Part shown: piece by piece, positions 24,881-34,154 of the stretch
Layout: each line of letters begins with the position of its first letter
Numbering within the stretch: the first letter of the stretch is position 1
Source of the DNA: Oligoflexales bacterium
Lineage (GTDB): Bacteria > Bdellovibrionota_B > Oligoflexia > Oligoflexales > RGVZ01
Assembly: GCA_947494335.1 (NCBI GenBank)
Contig: CANLUT010000001.1
Span: forward strand, 663,649 to 727,648
Direction of reading: 5' to 3'
DNA: 64,000 nucleotides
Translations under genes and position numbers: made by a program
The notes under the pieces: model-generated
Seen by the model: only the letters and a program-made list of their open reading frames with translations
Told to the model about the DNA's origin: nothing
Database searches by the model: none

Positions 24881-25312
24881 TTATTGACGATTTTTACCGT
24901 AAACACTGATGCCTCGGAAGAAGTAGCCAATCTCTCTGGCAGCACTTTCTGGGCTGTCAGATCCGTGTACGCTATTTTCTCCAACTGACTTTGCAAACAG
25001 CTTGCGAATTGTGCCTGGTTCTGCGTTGGCTGGGTTTGTCGCGCCCATGATTTTGCGATTTTTGGCGACGGCGTCTGCGCCCTCTAATACCATTAGAACG
25101 ACGGGGCTACGGGTCATGAAATCGCACAGTTCACCGAAAAAGGGGCGAGCCTTGTGCTCAGCATAGAAACCTTCAGCCTCATGGCGCGCGAGGTGTCGCA
25201 TTTCCATGGCGACAATTTTCAGTCCTTCTTCCTCGAAGCGACCGACAATTTTTCCGATGAGATTGCGCTCAACAGCATCTGGTTTGATGATGGAGAATGT
25301 TTGCTGTGTCAT
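24881..25312 (-). CDS. ndk: Nucleoside diphosphate kinase
   Basis: A 143-residue enzyme that transfers the gamma-phosphate between nucleoside tri- and diphosphates through a phospho-histidine. Family motifs: [17 protein letters not shown], the ATP-contact [22 protein letters not shown] and the active-site His in NSVHGSDS near residue 117. Length is standard. GGGAG lies 10 bases before the ATG. It is divergent from the THUMP methyltransferase gene. Confidence 0.97.
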   Translation of the reverse strand: MTQQTFSIIKPDAVERNLIGKIVGRFEEEGLKIVAMEMRHLARHEAEGFYAEHKARPFFGELCDFMTRSPVVLMVLEGADAVAKNRKIMGATNPANAEPGTIRKLFAKSVGENSVHGSDSPESAAREIGYFFRGISVYGKNRQ

Positions 25313-25518
25313 GTTTCAAAACTCCCAAGAATTTTATGACGAAGAATGTTACAGTAATACCGAGTCGTAAAGACTACCTGTCTCAAGATAAAAAGCAACC
25401 AAGACAGGGGTTTGGCGTGCAGATGTGCAGCAAAAAGTCCGTTTTTTAAGCGAGCGGCTGAATCTTCCGACACGGTTGCTCTTTTGCTAGGCAGCAAACC
25501 CATACAACGGCGGTTCTA

Positions 25519-26793
25519 TTGAGTGTTTTTCTTGCAAAACCCCAGCGTTTTTTGGTTCGCCCGGCACCAGGTTGGCTGGATGTGGCCGGGAAAGAGGTGC
25601 GGGAGATTATCAGTTCTCCCGTTCAAAAATATAAGTTCGCGCCGATAGTCACAGAAGAGGACGGTCTTATCGTTGTTTCGGATTGCGACTATCGCCAGGC
25701 TCTAGAGATCGTTTGTAGGGTCACCACTGTTCATGATGTCGATTGGGTCATCCATAGCGGTCGTATTAGGGCACGCAGTGAGTGGTCGTCTTTTTTTGAA
25801 AAGTCAGGGGTAGGGCAGCTGTGGTCTGACGTTGCCAAGCAGCAGTTTAAACTAGCTGCTTCGGTCTCTCATCCTATTGTCGGTACCGAAAAAGAAATCA
25901 GAGAGCTGGCACAAGCCACCTGGCCGGAGTTTAAAGCTAACGAGCACGATGACAGTGAAGAGTCAGGGATCCAAAGCTTGCAGCGCATTAGAATTGAGGC
26001 CTCTAAAAATCGGCATCGGATTCTGGTGAGTATGGGCGGCCAGCCGCTGTTCAAGCGGGGTTATAAAATTACAGGGTTATCCGCAGTGGCGCCGCTTCCT
26101 GAACATCACGCCTCGGCATGTTTTCTATGGGCCACGTCCGTACTTCAAGGATGGTCTTTAAATGATTTGAGGGATTTGGGTTGCGCATTTGTGACTCCGT
26201 TTGCGGGCACAGGTACGACCTGTTTTGAAAGCTTGGCGCGGCTGTTCGATGTGGCCCCCGCGCTGACGAGGCAGCAGTTTGCTTGCGAAAACTTTGCGTT
26301 CCACCCTGTGGCGACCATGGCAACGATTCGACAACGGTTGCTGGGGCGCGTCCAGAATACAAAGGGTCAATGCTGCGCTGTCTTGGGAGATATCAATGAT
26401 GAGGTGGTGACCTCACTTAATCAGCAAAGCGAGAGTTTTCTTCGTGCGTGCGGTGTTTCAATTTCATCTTCAATCATGACTAATGATTTCTTGGAGCGTC
26501 CGCTGGAGCTAACAAAGGCTCTAGATGATGTACCGCGACTATTTTTCCCGTTGAACCCTCCATTTGGGCAGAGGTTAGCCAAGTCCACTGGGAGCGACGC
26601 TATTTACCATAAGCTTGGTCGGGCTTTGGAGCTTTGTGCGACAAAATATCATTTTGCTGGGTACGTTTTGTGTCCAGACGAGTCCTCTTGGAGACATCTT
26701 CTCGCCTCTGCGGTCAGTTTAAATGCTGAGACCCGTCATTTTACACATGGCGGTACAGACATGCGGGTTGTCGCGTTTTCAAGCCGAAATTGA
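25519..26793 (+). CDS. THUMP-domain RNA methyltransferase (RlmL N-terminal-half/TrmN type)
   Basis: A 424-residue SAM-dependent methyltransferase. N-terminal THUMP-like RNA-binding part (about 1-170), then the family hallmark MGGQPLFKRGYK near 175. SAM motif I is FVTPFAGTGTT near 233 (canonical form has Asp-Pro and Gly-Ser-Gly), and the catalytic motif is PLNPPFGQRL near 345 (NPPY/F type), expected for N2-guanine methylation of rRNA or tRNA. It corresponds to the RlmL half of RlmKL without the RlmK half. The start is a TTG at 25519 with no good ribosome binding site, so the true N-terminus is uncertain. Its stop nearly touches that of the carbonic anhydrase gene on the other strand. Confidence 0.8.
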   Translation: MSVFLAKPQRFLVRPAPGWLDVAGKEVREIISSPVQKYKFAPIVTEEDGLIVVSDCDYRQALEIVCRVTTVHDVDWVIHSGRIRARSEWSSFFEKSGVGQLWSDVAKQQFKLAASVSHPIVGTEKEIRELAQATWPEFKANEHDDSEESGIQSLQRIRIEASKNRHRILVSMGGQPLFKRGYKITGLSAVAPLPEHHASACFLWATSVLQGWSLNDLRDLGCAFVTPFAGTGTTCFESLARLFDVAPALTRQQFACENFAFHPVATMATIRQRLLGRVQNTKGQCCAVLGDINDEVVTSLNQQSESFLRACGVSISSSIMTNDFLERPLELTKALDDVPRLFFPLNPPFGQRLAKSTGSDAIYHKLGRALELCATKYHFAGYVLCPDESSWRHLLASAVSLNAETRHFTHGGTDMRVVAFSSRN

Positions 26794-26796
26794 GGC

Positions 26797-27447
26797 CTAC
26801 AGAGGTTTCTTCAGTGATTCATCGTCGTAGCGGAATTCTTCTGCAATCGAGGAGCTTGGATCAAAACGGTACAGATCCCGCAGTAAACCGTCTTGCAGCC
26901 CAAAGACCCAGCCGTGTAGGGTGGGACGCTGCTCCATCTTCCATGCTCGCTGCAGAACGCGGGTTTTCATGATGTTGTGTAGTTGCTCCAAGACGCTTAG
27001 CTCAACTAGTTTATTAACCCGACCTTCCTCATCACCAGCGGCATCAATTTCACCGCGGTGCATGTGATAGACGTCTTTGATATTACGCAGCCACTGATCC
27101 ATAATGCCAAAATGTTGCTGGGTCATCGCGGCACGGACGCCGCCACAGCCGTAGTGGCCGCATACGATGACATCTTTCACCTTGAGAACCTCGATTGCAT
27201 AGAAAAGCACGCTTTGTACATTGAGATCGGTGTGCACAACGAGATTTGCTATATTTCTGTGGACGAAAATTTCACCCGGTGTAGTGCCAGTGACTTCTTC
27301 AGCGGGGACGCGAGAATCCGAACACCCGACCCATAGGAATTGAGGTTGCTGACCTTTGGAGAGGTTTTCGAAGTAATCGTTTTGCAACGAAAGCTTTTCT
27401 TTGACCCAGGCTTTATTCGCCAACAAAAGGCTCTTGTAATTTTCCAT
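26797..27447 (-). CDS. can: Beta-class carbonic anhydrase
   Basis: A 216-residue zinc enzyme interconverting CO2 and bicarbonate in the cytoplasm. The zinc ligands and Asp-Arg dyad are at the same numbers as in E. coli Can: Cys42, Asp44 and Arg46 in GCSDSR, and His98/Cys101 in GHYGCGG. The start lies 35 bases inside the end of the upstream SulP gene, a strong sign of coupled expression. Together they suggest bicarbonate import and use: the transporter delivers bicarbonate (or another anion) and the enzyme equilibrates it with CO2. Confidence 0.95.
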   Translation of the reverse strand: MENYKSLLLANKAWVKEKLSLQNDYFENLSKGQQPQFLWVGCSDSRVPAEEVTGTTPGEIFVHRNIANLVVHTDLNVQSVLFYAIEVLKVKDVIVCGHYGCGGVRAAMTQQHFGIMDQWLRNIKDVYHMHRGEIDAAGDEEGRVNKLVELSVLEQLHNIMKTRVLQRAWKMEQRPTLHGWVFGLQDGLLRDLYRFDPSSSIAEEFRYDDESLKKPL

Positions 27448-29014
27448 CCCTGACTCCTCGTAGCGACATACGTCTTGAACGCAGATTTTTTAAACTAACA
27501 GTGATTCCTCTTGCAGCGGCACCATCACGGAAGTCCCGCAGTGTGTCAATAATATCGTAATCGATAAATTGCGCTCCGATTCCGTCGATGGTGACATCAG
27601 ATCCTTTGGGTATGGCGCGCAAAGTTTTTTTCAGGGATGCCTTGTGTGCAAATGTTACGTCTTTTGCAAATCGTACTAAAATATATCGCCCATCGTTGAC
27701 CACCGTGATGGCTGAGTGGTGGTTCATGCGAATGACGATGGCAAGACCAACCATGAGGCCGATGCTTACTCCAGTCAATAGATCCGTGAATGCAATTGCA
27801 AGAACGGTAACGATAAACGGTAAAAACTGCTCTGTTCCCTCGCGGTATTCGACTTTCCAAAACTGGGGTCTTACAAGCTGACTGGCGACAATAATGATCA
27901 AAGCAGAAAGAGCCGCGATAGGGATGTGATTCATGGCCGAGGATACCGCCACGGTTGCGACGAGAAGCAAGACTCCATGCAGAAAGTTCGATAGTCGCGA
28001 GCGGGCACCGCCGTAGATATTGGCTGTGGTTCTTAATATACCGGCGGCGATCGGAAGGCCGCCAAATAGCCCGCACAGTATATTGCCAAACCCCTGGGCC
28101 ATGAGCTCTCGGTTTGCATTCGCCGGAATTTGCTTTGGGTCGTATCGCTCGGCAGATTCAACGGTCAGCAGCGTTTCGATACTCCCAAACAAGGATATAA
28201 AAAACGCAATGTGCCATGCAGCCGGATCTGCGAGTGCGGGCCAGTTAGGTGATGTGGCCAGAGATTTTAGAGGTATCGATGAAACATTGGGCATTTTAAT
28301 AAAGTGTCCTACGGCAAACTTTGTGTCCAACTCCGGTGCTGCCCACCCAAATAATTCATGAAAAATTGTGCCCGCCAAAACTGCGGCGAGTGCTGCGGGA
28401 ATTTTACCCCAAAGACCCCGACGCGGTGCGATGCGGTTGTGCCAAATGAAAAAGACAACCATACAGACAGCGGAAATGGCAATAGCCAACGGATTGTACT
28501 CCATGATGGCATGGTAGATTTCGGTGAAGGTGTTTTCTCCCGAGATGAGTGAATCGGAGCCAAAGGATTCATCACCCAAGAAGTTTGCATCCCAACCCAA
28601 TGCGTGCGGAAACTGTTTGAGGATCATAATCAAACCAACCGCAGTAAGAGTCCCCCGTATCACGCTGTGGGGGACGAAACTTCCAAGGTAGCCAAGCCGA
28701 AACATGCCGAAGAGCATCTGGATCACGCCAGCCAAGACAATGGCCGTTAAAACCGAATCAAACGAGCCCAGGGTTTGCGTGGCGGTCATGACAAGGGCGG
28801 CCAAGCCCACCGTAGGGCCAGACACTGTCATGCGAGCACCCGAAAGCCAGGAGACAAGCAGCCCTGAAATGATTGAGGAAACAAGACCAGCAGTTAAAGG
28901 TGCGTTGGACACACTCGCAACACCCAAGCTTAAGGGCAGAGCAACCAGAAAAACAATTGTGGCCGAAGCAAGATCGGCAGTGATGTCGGCGCGGTGGTCC
29001 TGAGTAGAGGTCAA
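27413..29014 (-). CDS. SulP-family anion transporter
   Basis: A 533-residue inner-membrane transporter with about 12-14 helices. SulP signatures: PLSLGVASVSNAPLTAGL, the GPTVGLAALVMTATQT binding-site region near 65, and AERYDPKQIPANRELMAQG near 300. A C-terminal cytoplasmic STAS-like domain (about 430-530) ends in a charged tail. In this family members carry sulfate, bicarbonate (BicA) or dicarboxylates; the overlap with can favours bicarbonate, as inference. The start is a TTG at 29014 with GAGGA upstream. Confidence 0.9.
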   Translation of the reverse strand: MTSTQDHRADITADLASATIVFLVALPLSLGVASVSNAPLTAGLVSSIISGLLVSWLSGARMTVSGPTVGLAALVMTATQTLGSFDSVLTAIVLAGVIQMLFGMFRLGYLGSFVPHSVIRGTLTAVGLIMILKQFPHALGWDANFLGDESFGSDSLISGENTFTEIYHAIMEYNPLAIAISAVCMVVFFIWHNRIAPRRGLWGKIPAALAAVLAGTIFHELFGWAAPELDTKFAVGHFIKMPNVSSIPLKSLATSPNWPALADPAAWHIAFFISLFGSIETLLTVESAERYDPKQIPANANRELMAQGFGNILCGLFGGLPIAAGILRTTANIYGGARSRLSNFLHGVLLLVATVAVSSAMNHIPIAALSALIIIVASQLVRPQFWKVEYREGTEQFLPFIVTVLAIAFTDLLTGVSIGLMVGLAIVIRMNHHSAITVVNDGRYILVRFAKDVTFAHKASLKKTLRAIPKGSDVTIDGIGAQFIDYDIIDTLRDFRDGAAARGITVSLKNLRSRRMSLRGVRDGKLQEPFVGE

Positions 29015-29155
29015 GGTGTATCGGTCCTCGGAGAGTTAAATGACCGTCGCGACTGTACTCTCCTTAATCCAATAAAATCAATGCATTTTACCAGACTGCT
29101 GGATATAGTGACGTCTCTCCAGGGTTCGTATAGTTATTGGAGCATCGCCGGTCCC

Positions 29156-29905
29156 GTGAAACGATTCAAAATTACAGACGAAGTCCCATTCCGTGTCCAG
29201 TTATCGTGGCTAAATTTGTCATTTACGGCAGGTGCGATCAATGCCGGTGGTTTTCTTTCCTGTCAGAGTTTTGTGTCGCACGTTACCGGATTCGTAACAA
29301 TCTCTGGCTTAAATTTTGAGCAGAAGGCCTGGGTGGAGGCCTTGAGTGCACTATCGATTCCTGGATTTTTTCTTGGTGGTGCAGTTATTAGCGGAATACT
29401 GACGGAATACGAACAAAATGATGCAGCCTTGTCTAGACGGTTTGGATACGCCATGGGGGTCATTGCAATGACGCTAGGTGCGATCATTGTCTTTGGCATC
29501 CAAGGTCTTTTTGGGCCGTTCGGTTTATCAGAAAAAATTACTACTGACTTCCTGTTGATAGCATTGCTCTGTGGCATTTGTGGACTGCAAAACGCGGCAG
29601 TCACATCATTGACCGGTGCCTCCGTCCGGCCGACTCATTTAACTGGCACGACAACTGATTTGGGACTTGGTCTTGTGAGGGCGCTTCGCGCTAAATCAGG
29701 ATCTTCTGCGTCCCTCATTGAACACAGAACGAATCGGCGGCGTTTGGGTTTAATCGTTGCATTTGTGACAGGGGTTATGGTCGGCTCATCTTTGTTTTTT
29801 GAACTGGAGTATCTAGGGTTCGCCTTGCCCCTTGTGACAACTCTGATTTCAATGGTCGAGAGCATCGTGGATGTGCGATCCACTGCAAAGCCAGGGGCCA
29901 AATAA
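29156..29905 (+). CDS. DUF1275 (YoaK-type) membrane protein
   Basis: About 249 residues with six predicted transmembrane helices. The first helix reads LSWLNLSFTAGAINAGGFL, with the DUF1275 pattern 'FTAGAINAGGFL…FVSHVTG' that follows; later ALLCGICGLQNAAVT and SVRPTHLTGTTTDLGLGL are strong family matches. The function of the family is unknown; members resemble small transporters. The start is unclear: GTG 29156 gives a normal length, ATG 29081 adds 25 residues, and the longest frame would overlap the SulP start. It is divergent from sulP. Confidence 0.85.
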   Translation: MKRFKITDEVPFRVQLSWLNLSFTAGAINAGGFLSCQSFVSHVTGFVTISGLNFEQKAWVEALSALSIPGFFLGGAVISGILTEYEQNDAALSRRFGYAMGVIAMTLGAIIVFGIQGLFGPFGLSEKITTDFLLIALLCGICGLQNAAVTSLTGASVRPTHLTGTTTDLGLGLVRALRAKSGSSASLIEHRTNRRRLGLIVAFVTGVMVGSSLFFELEYLGFALPLVTTLISMVESIVDVRSTAKPGAK

Positions 29906-29917
29906 TTTCAGCAATCC

Positions 29918-30172
29918 TTATCTCAAACGTAGTCTGAATTGTTTGCGCATATTCTTGATATAGACCTCGATGGCGATCTCGTCATTTTCGTCCGGAAGCT
30001 CCCCGAATTCAGCCTCCAATTCATGGCGAAATCGTTCGTGCCATGAGGCAAACTCGTCGGCCGGGTCTCTCGTACGAATGGATGACTTTTGTTTAAAGTG
30101 TTCACTCAACGATAAACCTTTAATCGTCGCCGCCAGGGTCTCTCGATCAAGATGTTTATTACTCATAGTCAT
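29918..30172 (-). CDS. Small charged protein, unknown
   Basis: An 84-residue cytoplasmic protein with many Glu/Arg/Lys residues (for example FRHELEAEFGELPDENDE), probably helical. It starts 18 bases after the transketolase stop on the same strand, so it is likely the second gene of that operon; ATG 30172 or 30166 could be used. No motif recognised. Confidence 0.5.
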   Translation of the reverse strand: MTMSNKHLDRETLAATIKGLSLSEHFKQKSSIRTRDPADEFASWHERFRHELEAEFGELPDENDEIAIEVYIKNMRKQFRLRLR

Positions 30173-30190
30173 TATGGGCTGCTTTAATGG

Positions 30191-32146
30191 TTATGCCTTG
30201 AAGTAATCATTGATGCGCTTTGTCACTTTCGCGGGTGTAAACCCGTACTCCTCAGCTAGATGCTCCATCGGGGCACTCGCTCCGAATTGATCGAGTCCGA
30301 TGTTTAGACCATCAAAGCCAGTGAACTTTTGCCAGCCAAGAGTTGTACCAGCTTCGATGCTGACTCGCCGCTTACACTGCGGGGTCAGAATGGAATTGAT
30401 GAAGCTCGAATCTTGTTTGAAAAGTAATTCCCAGCAGGGGACTGATACAATTTTGGTTTTGAATCTGCTCAGCTCTTTTGCGGCCGCCATCGCGAGCGAC
30501 ACCTCAGATCCTGTCGCAAAAATAACGAGATCAGGGTTGTCTTCATTTTTGACCGTCCAAGCCCCACGGCGGCAATCGGCTTCCTGAGCCGGAGTCAGTT
30601 CGAGAACTGGAAGTTTTTGGCGAGACAGGCAAATGGCGGAGGGACGAGACAGTTTGAGAGCTTCCTGCATCATAATTTGAGTTTCCCGAGCATCGGCTGG
30701 GCGCATGACAAAGAAATCAGGCATCACGCGCAGGCTCATGACGTGCTCTACAGGCTGATGGGTCGGACCGTCTTCGCCCAGATAAAAACTATCATGGGTA
30801 AACTCGTGGATGACCCGTACTTGTTGGATAGCCCCTAAGCGCAGGGCTGGCCGCGAGTAGTCGGCAAACGTCAAAAACGTAGCATCAAAGGGGATAATCC
30901 CGCCGTGAAGCGCCATTCCGTTAGCAATCGCTGACATCGGGAATTCGCGGACTCCAAAAGCAAGATTTCTACCTTTGGGTGTTTCTGCTTGAAAGTCTCC
31001 GACGGCTTTAGCAAAGGGGCCTGTCATATTTGATGGCTCGAGGTCTGCGCTGCCCCCCATGAGATTGGGGATATCATGCGCCCATTGTTTTAAGACATCA
31101 CCAAAGGCGTTACGTGTGGCAAGACTTCCACCTGCCGCCCATGTCACAGGGGTTAGTTTGCTCCAGTCTTCTTTGGCAAAATATTTATTCCAGGCTGATG
31201 CAAAGGTTTGATCCTTCATGCGATCAGTGACGGCGTTTTTCCATTCTGCGGCCTTCGTTCGAAGCTCACCAAAGCGACGCTGAAAATGACGGCGGGCCTC
31301 GTCAGGGCGGTAGAAGTCCACGCCATCTGGTATTCCTAGCTTTTGCTTGGTTTTCGTTCTCTCGTCTGCTGATAGGGGTGCTCCGTGAGTTTCGTGATCT
31401 CCCTCTTGAGTGGCGCAGCCTTTGGCCATGATAGTATTGCCAATGATGAGGGTAGGACGGTCAGAGGACCCGGCAGTAGTCAGTGCATTTCTGATGGCCT
31501 GATGATCATGGCCATCAATCGTAAGGACGTTCCAGCCAAATCCTTTGAACACAAGCTCCTCGTTGTCACTGGTCGCTCGGTTGATGTTTCCTGAAATTTG
31601 TTGGCGATTGCGGTCATAGAACCAAATAAGATTGTTCAGTTTTAAATGTCCAGCCAGCGATGCGGCGCCAAGTGTGACATCCTCCTGCATGCAACCATCA
31701 CCCAAGAGCGCGTAGATCTTATGTCCAAAAAGCTTTTGATCGATCGAAGCTGCGAGGTGGCGCGCCGCTATCGCAAAGCCGGCTGACATAGCGACACCCT
31801 GCCCGAGAGGGCCTGTTGTGCATTCAACGCCTTTCGTGTGGGTATTTTCGGGATGTCCTGGTGTTTTACTGTGAAGCTGACGGAATTTTTGTAGCTCCTC
31901 CATGGGCAACCAACCGATCATGTGGAGAAGGGCATATTGAAGCATCGACTCATGGCCGGCGCTCAAAATAAACCGATCGCGTCCCATCCATTGGCTGTCG
32001 TCAGGATCAAATTTCAGGAATTCAGTAAAAAGTATGTAGGCGAAGTCCATGGAGCTCATCGCGCCCCCCGGGTGCCCTGACTTGGCTTTGTTGACGCCGT
32101 CGATGACAAGGCCTTTGAGAATGGAGATCGTCTGCTGATCGTTCAT
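30191..32146 (-). CDS. tkt: Transketolase
   Basis: A 651-residue thiamine-diphosphate enzyme of the non-oxidative pentose phosphate pathway, moving two-carbon units between ketoses and aldoses. Motifs: GHPGGAMSSMDFAYILFTEF at the N-terminus, GPLGQGVAMSAGFAIAARH, the ThDP/Mg segment LLGDGCMQEDV, and the pyrimidine-domain region YLGEDGPTHQPVEHVMSLR near 455. Length matches bacterial Tkt (about 660). GGGAGT precedes the ATG. A perfect ribosome binding site with a tiny reading frame lies about 120 bases upstream. Confidence 0.95.
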   Translation of the reverse strand: MNDQQTISILKGLVIDGVNKAKSGHPGGAMSSMDFAYILFTEFLKFDPDDSQWMGRDRFILSAGHESMLQYALLHMIGWLPMEELQKFRQLHSKTPGHPENTHTKGVECTTGPLGQGVAMSAGFAIAARHLAASIDQKLFGHKIYALLGDGCMQEDVTLGAASLAGHLKLNNLIWFYDRNRQQISGNINRATSDNEELVFKGFGWNVLTIDGHDHQAIRNALTTAGSSDRPTLIIGNTIMAKGCATQEGDHETHGAPLSADERTKTKQKLGIPDGVDFYRPDEARRHFQRRFGELRTKAAEWKNAVTDRMKDQTFASAWNKYFAKEDWSKLTPVTWAAGGSLATRNAFGDVLKQWAHDIPNLMGGSADLEPSNMTGPFAKAVGDFQAETPKGRNLAFGVREFPMSAIANGMALHGGIIPFDATFLTFADYSRPALRLGAIQQVRVIHEFTHDSFYLGEDGPTHQPVEHVMSLRVMPDFFVMRPADARETQIMMQEALKLSRPSAICLSRQKLPVLELTPAQEADCRRGAWTVKNEDNPDLVIFATGSEVSLAMAAAKELSRFKTKIVSVPCWELLFKQDSSFINSILTPQCKRRVSIEAGTTLGWQKFTGFDGLNIGLDQFGASAPMEHLAEEYGFTPAKVTKRINDYFKA

Positions 32147-32245
32147 GGGGACTCCCGGAAGTTGTGGAGTCGGAAATTTACCGAAACCACCGGAGATTGT
32201 CAGATTAAATCTTTAATTGCTTAGTCAGACCTAATGACCTGTAGG

Positions 32246-32282
32246 CTAAACTGACGGGTTAAACACGGTTGGTCACCTCCTT
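32246..32282 (-). promoter_or_regulatory. Possible leader-peptide site upstream of tkt
   Basis: On the minus strand AAGGAGGTGACC (32282-32271), a full complement of the 16S rRNA tail, is followed after suitable spacing by GTG and a six-codon frame ending in TAG (32266-32246). It could be a regulatory leader peptide. On the plus strand the same bases resemble the 3' end of 16S rRNA (GGTTGG-TCACCTCC), which may be chance. The 228-base gap between tkt and the pilin-like gene holds nothing else I can call. Confidence 0.3.
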
Positions 32283-32374
32283 TTTTAATCAATAATTACA
32301 GAATCTTACAATCAAGTGGATGCTGCTTTTTAGTTTGGGTACAATTTTCCCGAGCCAAGTACAGGGAGTTTGGG

Positions 32375-32941
32375 ATGGGTAGATATCAAGTCACAAAGCT
32401 GCGATGGCCTTTTACGGGTCTTAGATCGCCTGGGGACGCCCAATTGGGAATGGGTCTAGTTACCGTTTTGGTAGCAGTTGGGATTTTAGGAATCGTTGCA
32501 GTTGCCTTGAGTCGAATGTTTGCTACTCAAGCCTATTCGCAAAAAAAGCTTGATATGGCTGTGGCGTCAATGGTTGTCGTTAGAAATTTGAATATGCGCC
32601 TGATGGAGTATTGCCCTCCCACATCACCATCAGCGCCGGTTGCGTTGCCTTGGACTGTTCCGGCCACCTGCGCTAACGCTCCGACCGGAACTTATGTTGA
32701 AATTAAAACAAGTTCAGGCGCGGTCCTTATTAAAATGTTTAATCCAGCTGCGCCGTTGACAGCGCAACAAATGGGGGATTTGCTAGTCAGGGCTAAATGT
32801 GTCGTTTACCCCACAAAAACCCCACCCCATAAAACTCTGAAGATAGAAGCCGTTGATGCTAAGTGGCTTGCCGGTAAAGCTAGCACCCCGTGGTTTGACA
32901 TCAGTCCGCAGATTCCATTGCCTTGCGATATCGACCGCTAA
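32375..32941 (+). CDS. Pseudopilin-like protein lacking Glu5
   Basis: A 188-residue protein with a type IV prepilin-like N-terminus: a 25-residue basic leader, then Gly, Met and a long hydrophobic helix (MGLVTVLVAVGILGIVAVAL). Cleavage after the Gly would leave Met1 with Thr at position 5, where most pilins have Glu; type II secretion GspK also lacks it. The rest is a Pro/Ala-rich globular domain with four or five cysteines. GGGAG precedes the ATG. It is followed after 29 bases by a second pilin-like gene, so both may form part of a minor-pilin tip complex; no other pilus gene is in the window. Confidence 0.65.
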   Translation: MGRYQVTKLRWPFTGLRSPGDAQLGMGLVTVLVAVGILGIVAVALSRMFATQAYSQKKLDMAVASMVVVRNLNMRLMEYCPPTSPSAPVALPWTVPATCANAPTGTYVEIKTSSGAVLIKMFNPAAPLTAQQMGDLLVRAKCVVYPTKTPPHKTLKIEAVDAKWLAGKASTPWFDISPQIPLPCDIDR

Positions 32942-32970
32942 ATCACCAGATAGAATTGTGAGAGGTGAAA

Positions 32971-34110
32971 ATGCGTGAAATGACTCAGTCCCCTGTTAAA
33001 ACGTTGGGATCGCTAACCAGGTTTGGTTCAGGGCAGTCTGGTATGACGCTACCAGAAGTTTTGTTAGCTGTCGGCCTGGTTGGTATCCTGGCGGCCGCCT
33101 CCATGCAGATATTCGGCGACGCCTCACGAAATACCCGAACTTTGAAAGATAAGATCGATATCGCAAGTGTTGGCAACTACATCACACAGTTTACAGATTG
33201 CGACAAAACACGAGCAGATTCTGGGTTCGCTGCCGCCTGCGCCAGCGGAAGTTCAATAAATATTCGTGACAAACGTAACTTAGTCATTCTTTCAAGCTCA
33301 GGAACAAATTTCGCAGATTATCTCACGGTCACCAATAAGTGCGTGGGTGGACAAATTCAGCTCTTCTCAAGCACCGCCAAGAATCCAACGCCAGTCTCCA
33401 TGCTAGCTAATATTCCGATTGTTTGTCCGGTCCCGCCGCCTGTCTGCGCGTCTGTTACTGCGGCTCGTTTGCCGGCGCCAAACAATGAGACGTGTGCTGT
33501 GACAGTCACCAAAGCTCCGACAAGTGGTGATGTGAGTACTGTGCTGATTGGCGGGGTGTCGTCATTTGGTACTTGGACGGGAATGGTTTGGAAGGGTCAA
33601 GTGGCTTGCCCCGTATCCACGAAAAAATTATCTGCAAGCTTAAGTAACGGAGTCGAAGCGTCGAGTTGCGGTGTTGCAAATCTGAATCCGGCGTATGTCA
33701 CATCCTATTATATCAAACCGAACGCTAACGATTGGGTCAAATGCCCATTTCAAATGCAATTTAAAGTCAATGGAGGGGCAAACTGGTATACGTTTTCAGG
33801 TAATCGGCATTGGTCGACTGCAACTGTCAATATACCTATCACACCAGGGATGGGTTTTCATGATGGTTGCAATGTCTTGACGCCTCGTATGTTTTATTTT
33901 AGACACTCGACCCCGACCTGCCAGACATACCACCCGCCGAACTGGGCGGGTAAAGGGAAAATTCTGAACTACGAAGGTAATGGAACTTACCGGATTCGGA
34001 TTGATGATCAGTACACAGGGGCTGACCCGGGAATTAGCGTAAAAATAAAAATCAGTCCAGCCGACTACAAATATCGCATTGCAGGATATGGTAACGGTAG
34101 CTGCTCGTGA
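32971..34110 (+). CDS. Large pseudopilin-like protein with Glu5
   Basis: About 379 residues. After a basic leader, Gly-Met starts a canonical type III methylated segment (MTLPEVLLAVGLVGILAAAS) with Glu at position 5. The ectodomain is large for a pilin and holds many cysteines (SITDC-type pairs, PIVCPVPPPVC, ETCAVT, VACPVS, SSCGV, KCPF, DGCNV, TCQT and a C-terminal GSCS), suggesting several disulfides or a tip adhesin. The C-terminal about 150 residues are Trp/Tyr/Gly-rich beta-like sequence. An in-frame GTG six bases upstream (32965) is possible, but AGAGG fits ATG 32971. It is convergent with the pseudouridine synthase. Confidence 0.65.
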   Translation: MREMTQSPVKTLGSLTRFGSGQSGMTLPEVLLAVGLVGILAAASMQIFGDASRNTRTLKDKIDIASVGNYITQFTDCDKTRADSGFAAACASGSSINIRDKRNLVILSSSGTNFADYLTVTNKCVGGQIQLFSSTAKNPTPVSMLANIPIVCPVPPPVCASVTAARLPAPNNETCAVTVTKAPTSGDVSTVLIGGVSSFGTWTGMVWKGQVACPVSTKKLSASLSNGVEASSCGVANLNPAYVTSYYIKPNANDWVKCPFQMQFKVNGGANWYTFSGNRHWSTATVNIPITPGMGFHDGCNVLTPRMFYFRHSTPTCQTYHPPNWAGKGKILNYEGNGTYRIRIDDQYTGADPGISVKIKISPADYKYRIAGYGNGSCS

Positions 34111-34154
34111 TGATGATGCTCCTGCCCATCACTGATGCCGCCTTGACGGTGCTT

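Noticed and set aside
32264-32290. A 16S rRNA gene remnant
   Set aside because: Only about 20 bases resemble the rRNA 3' end and no further rRNA-like sequence is present; the reverse reading as a ribosome binding site is simpler.
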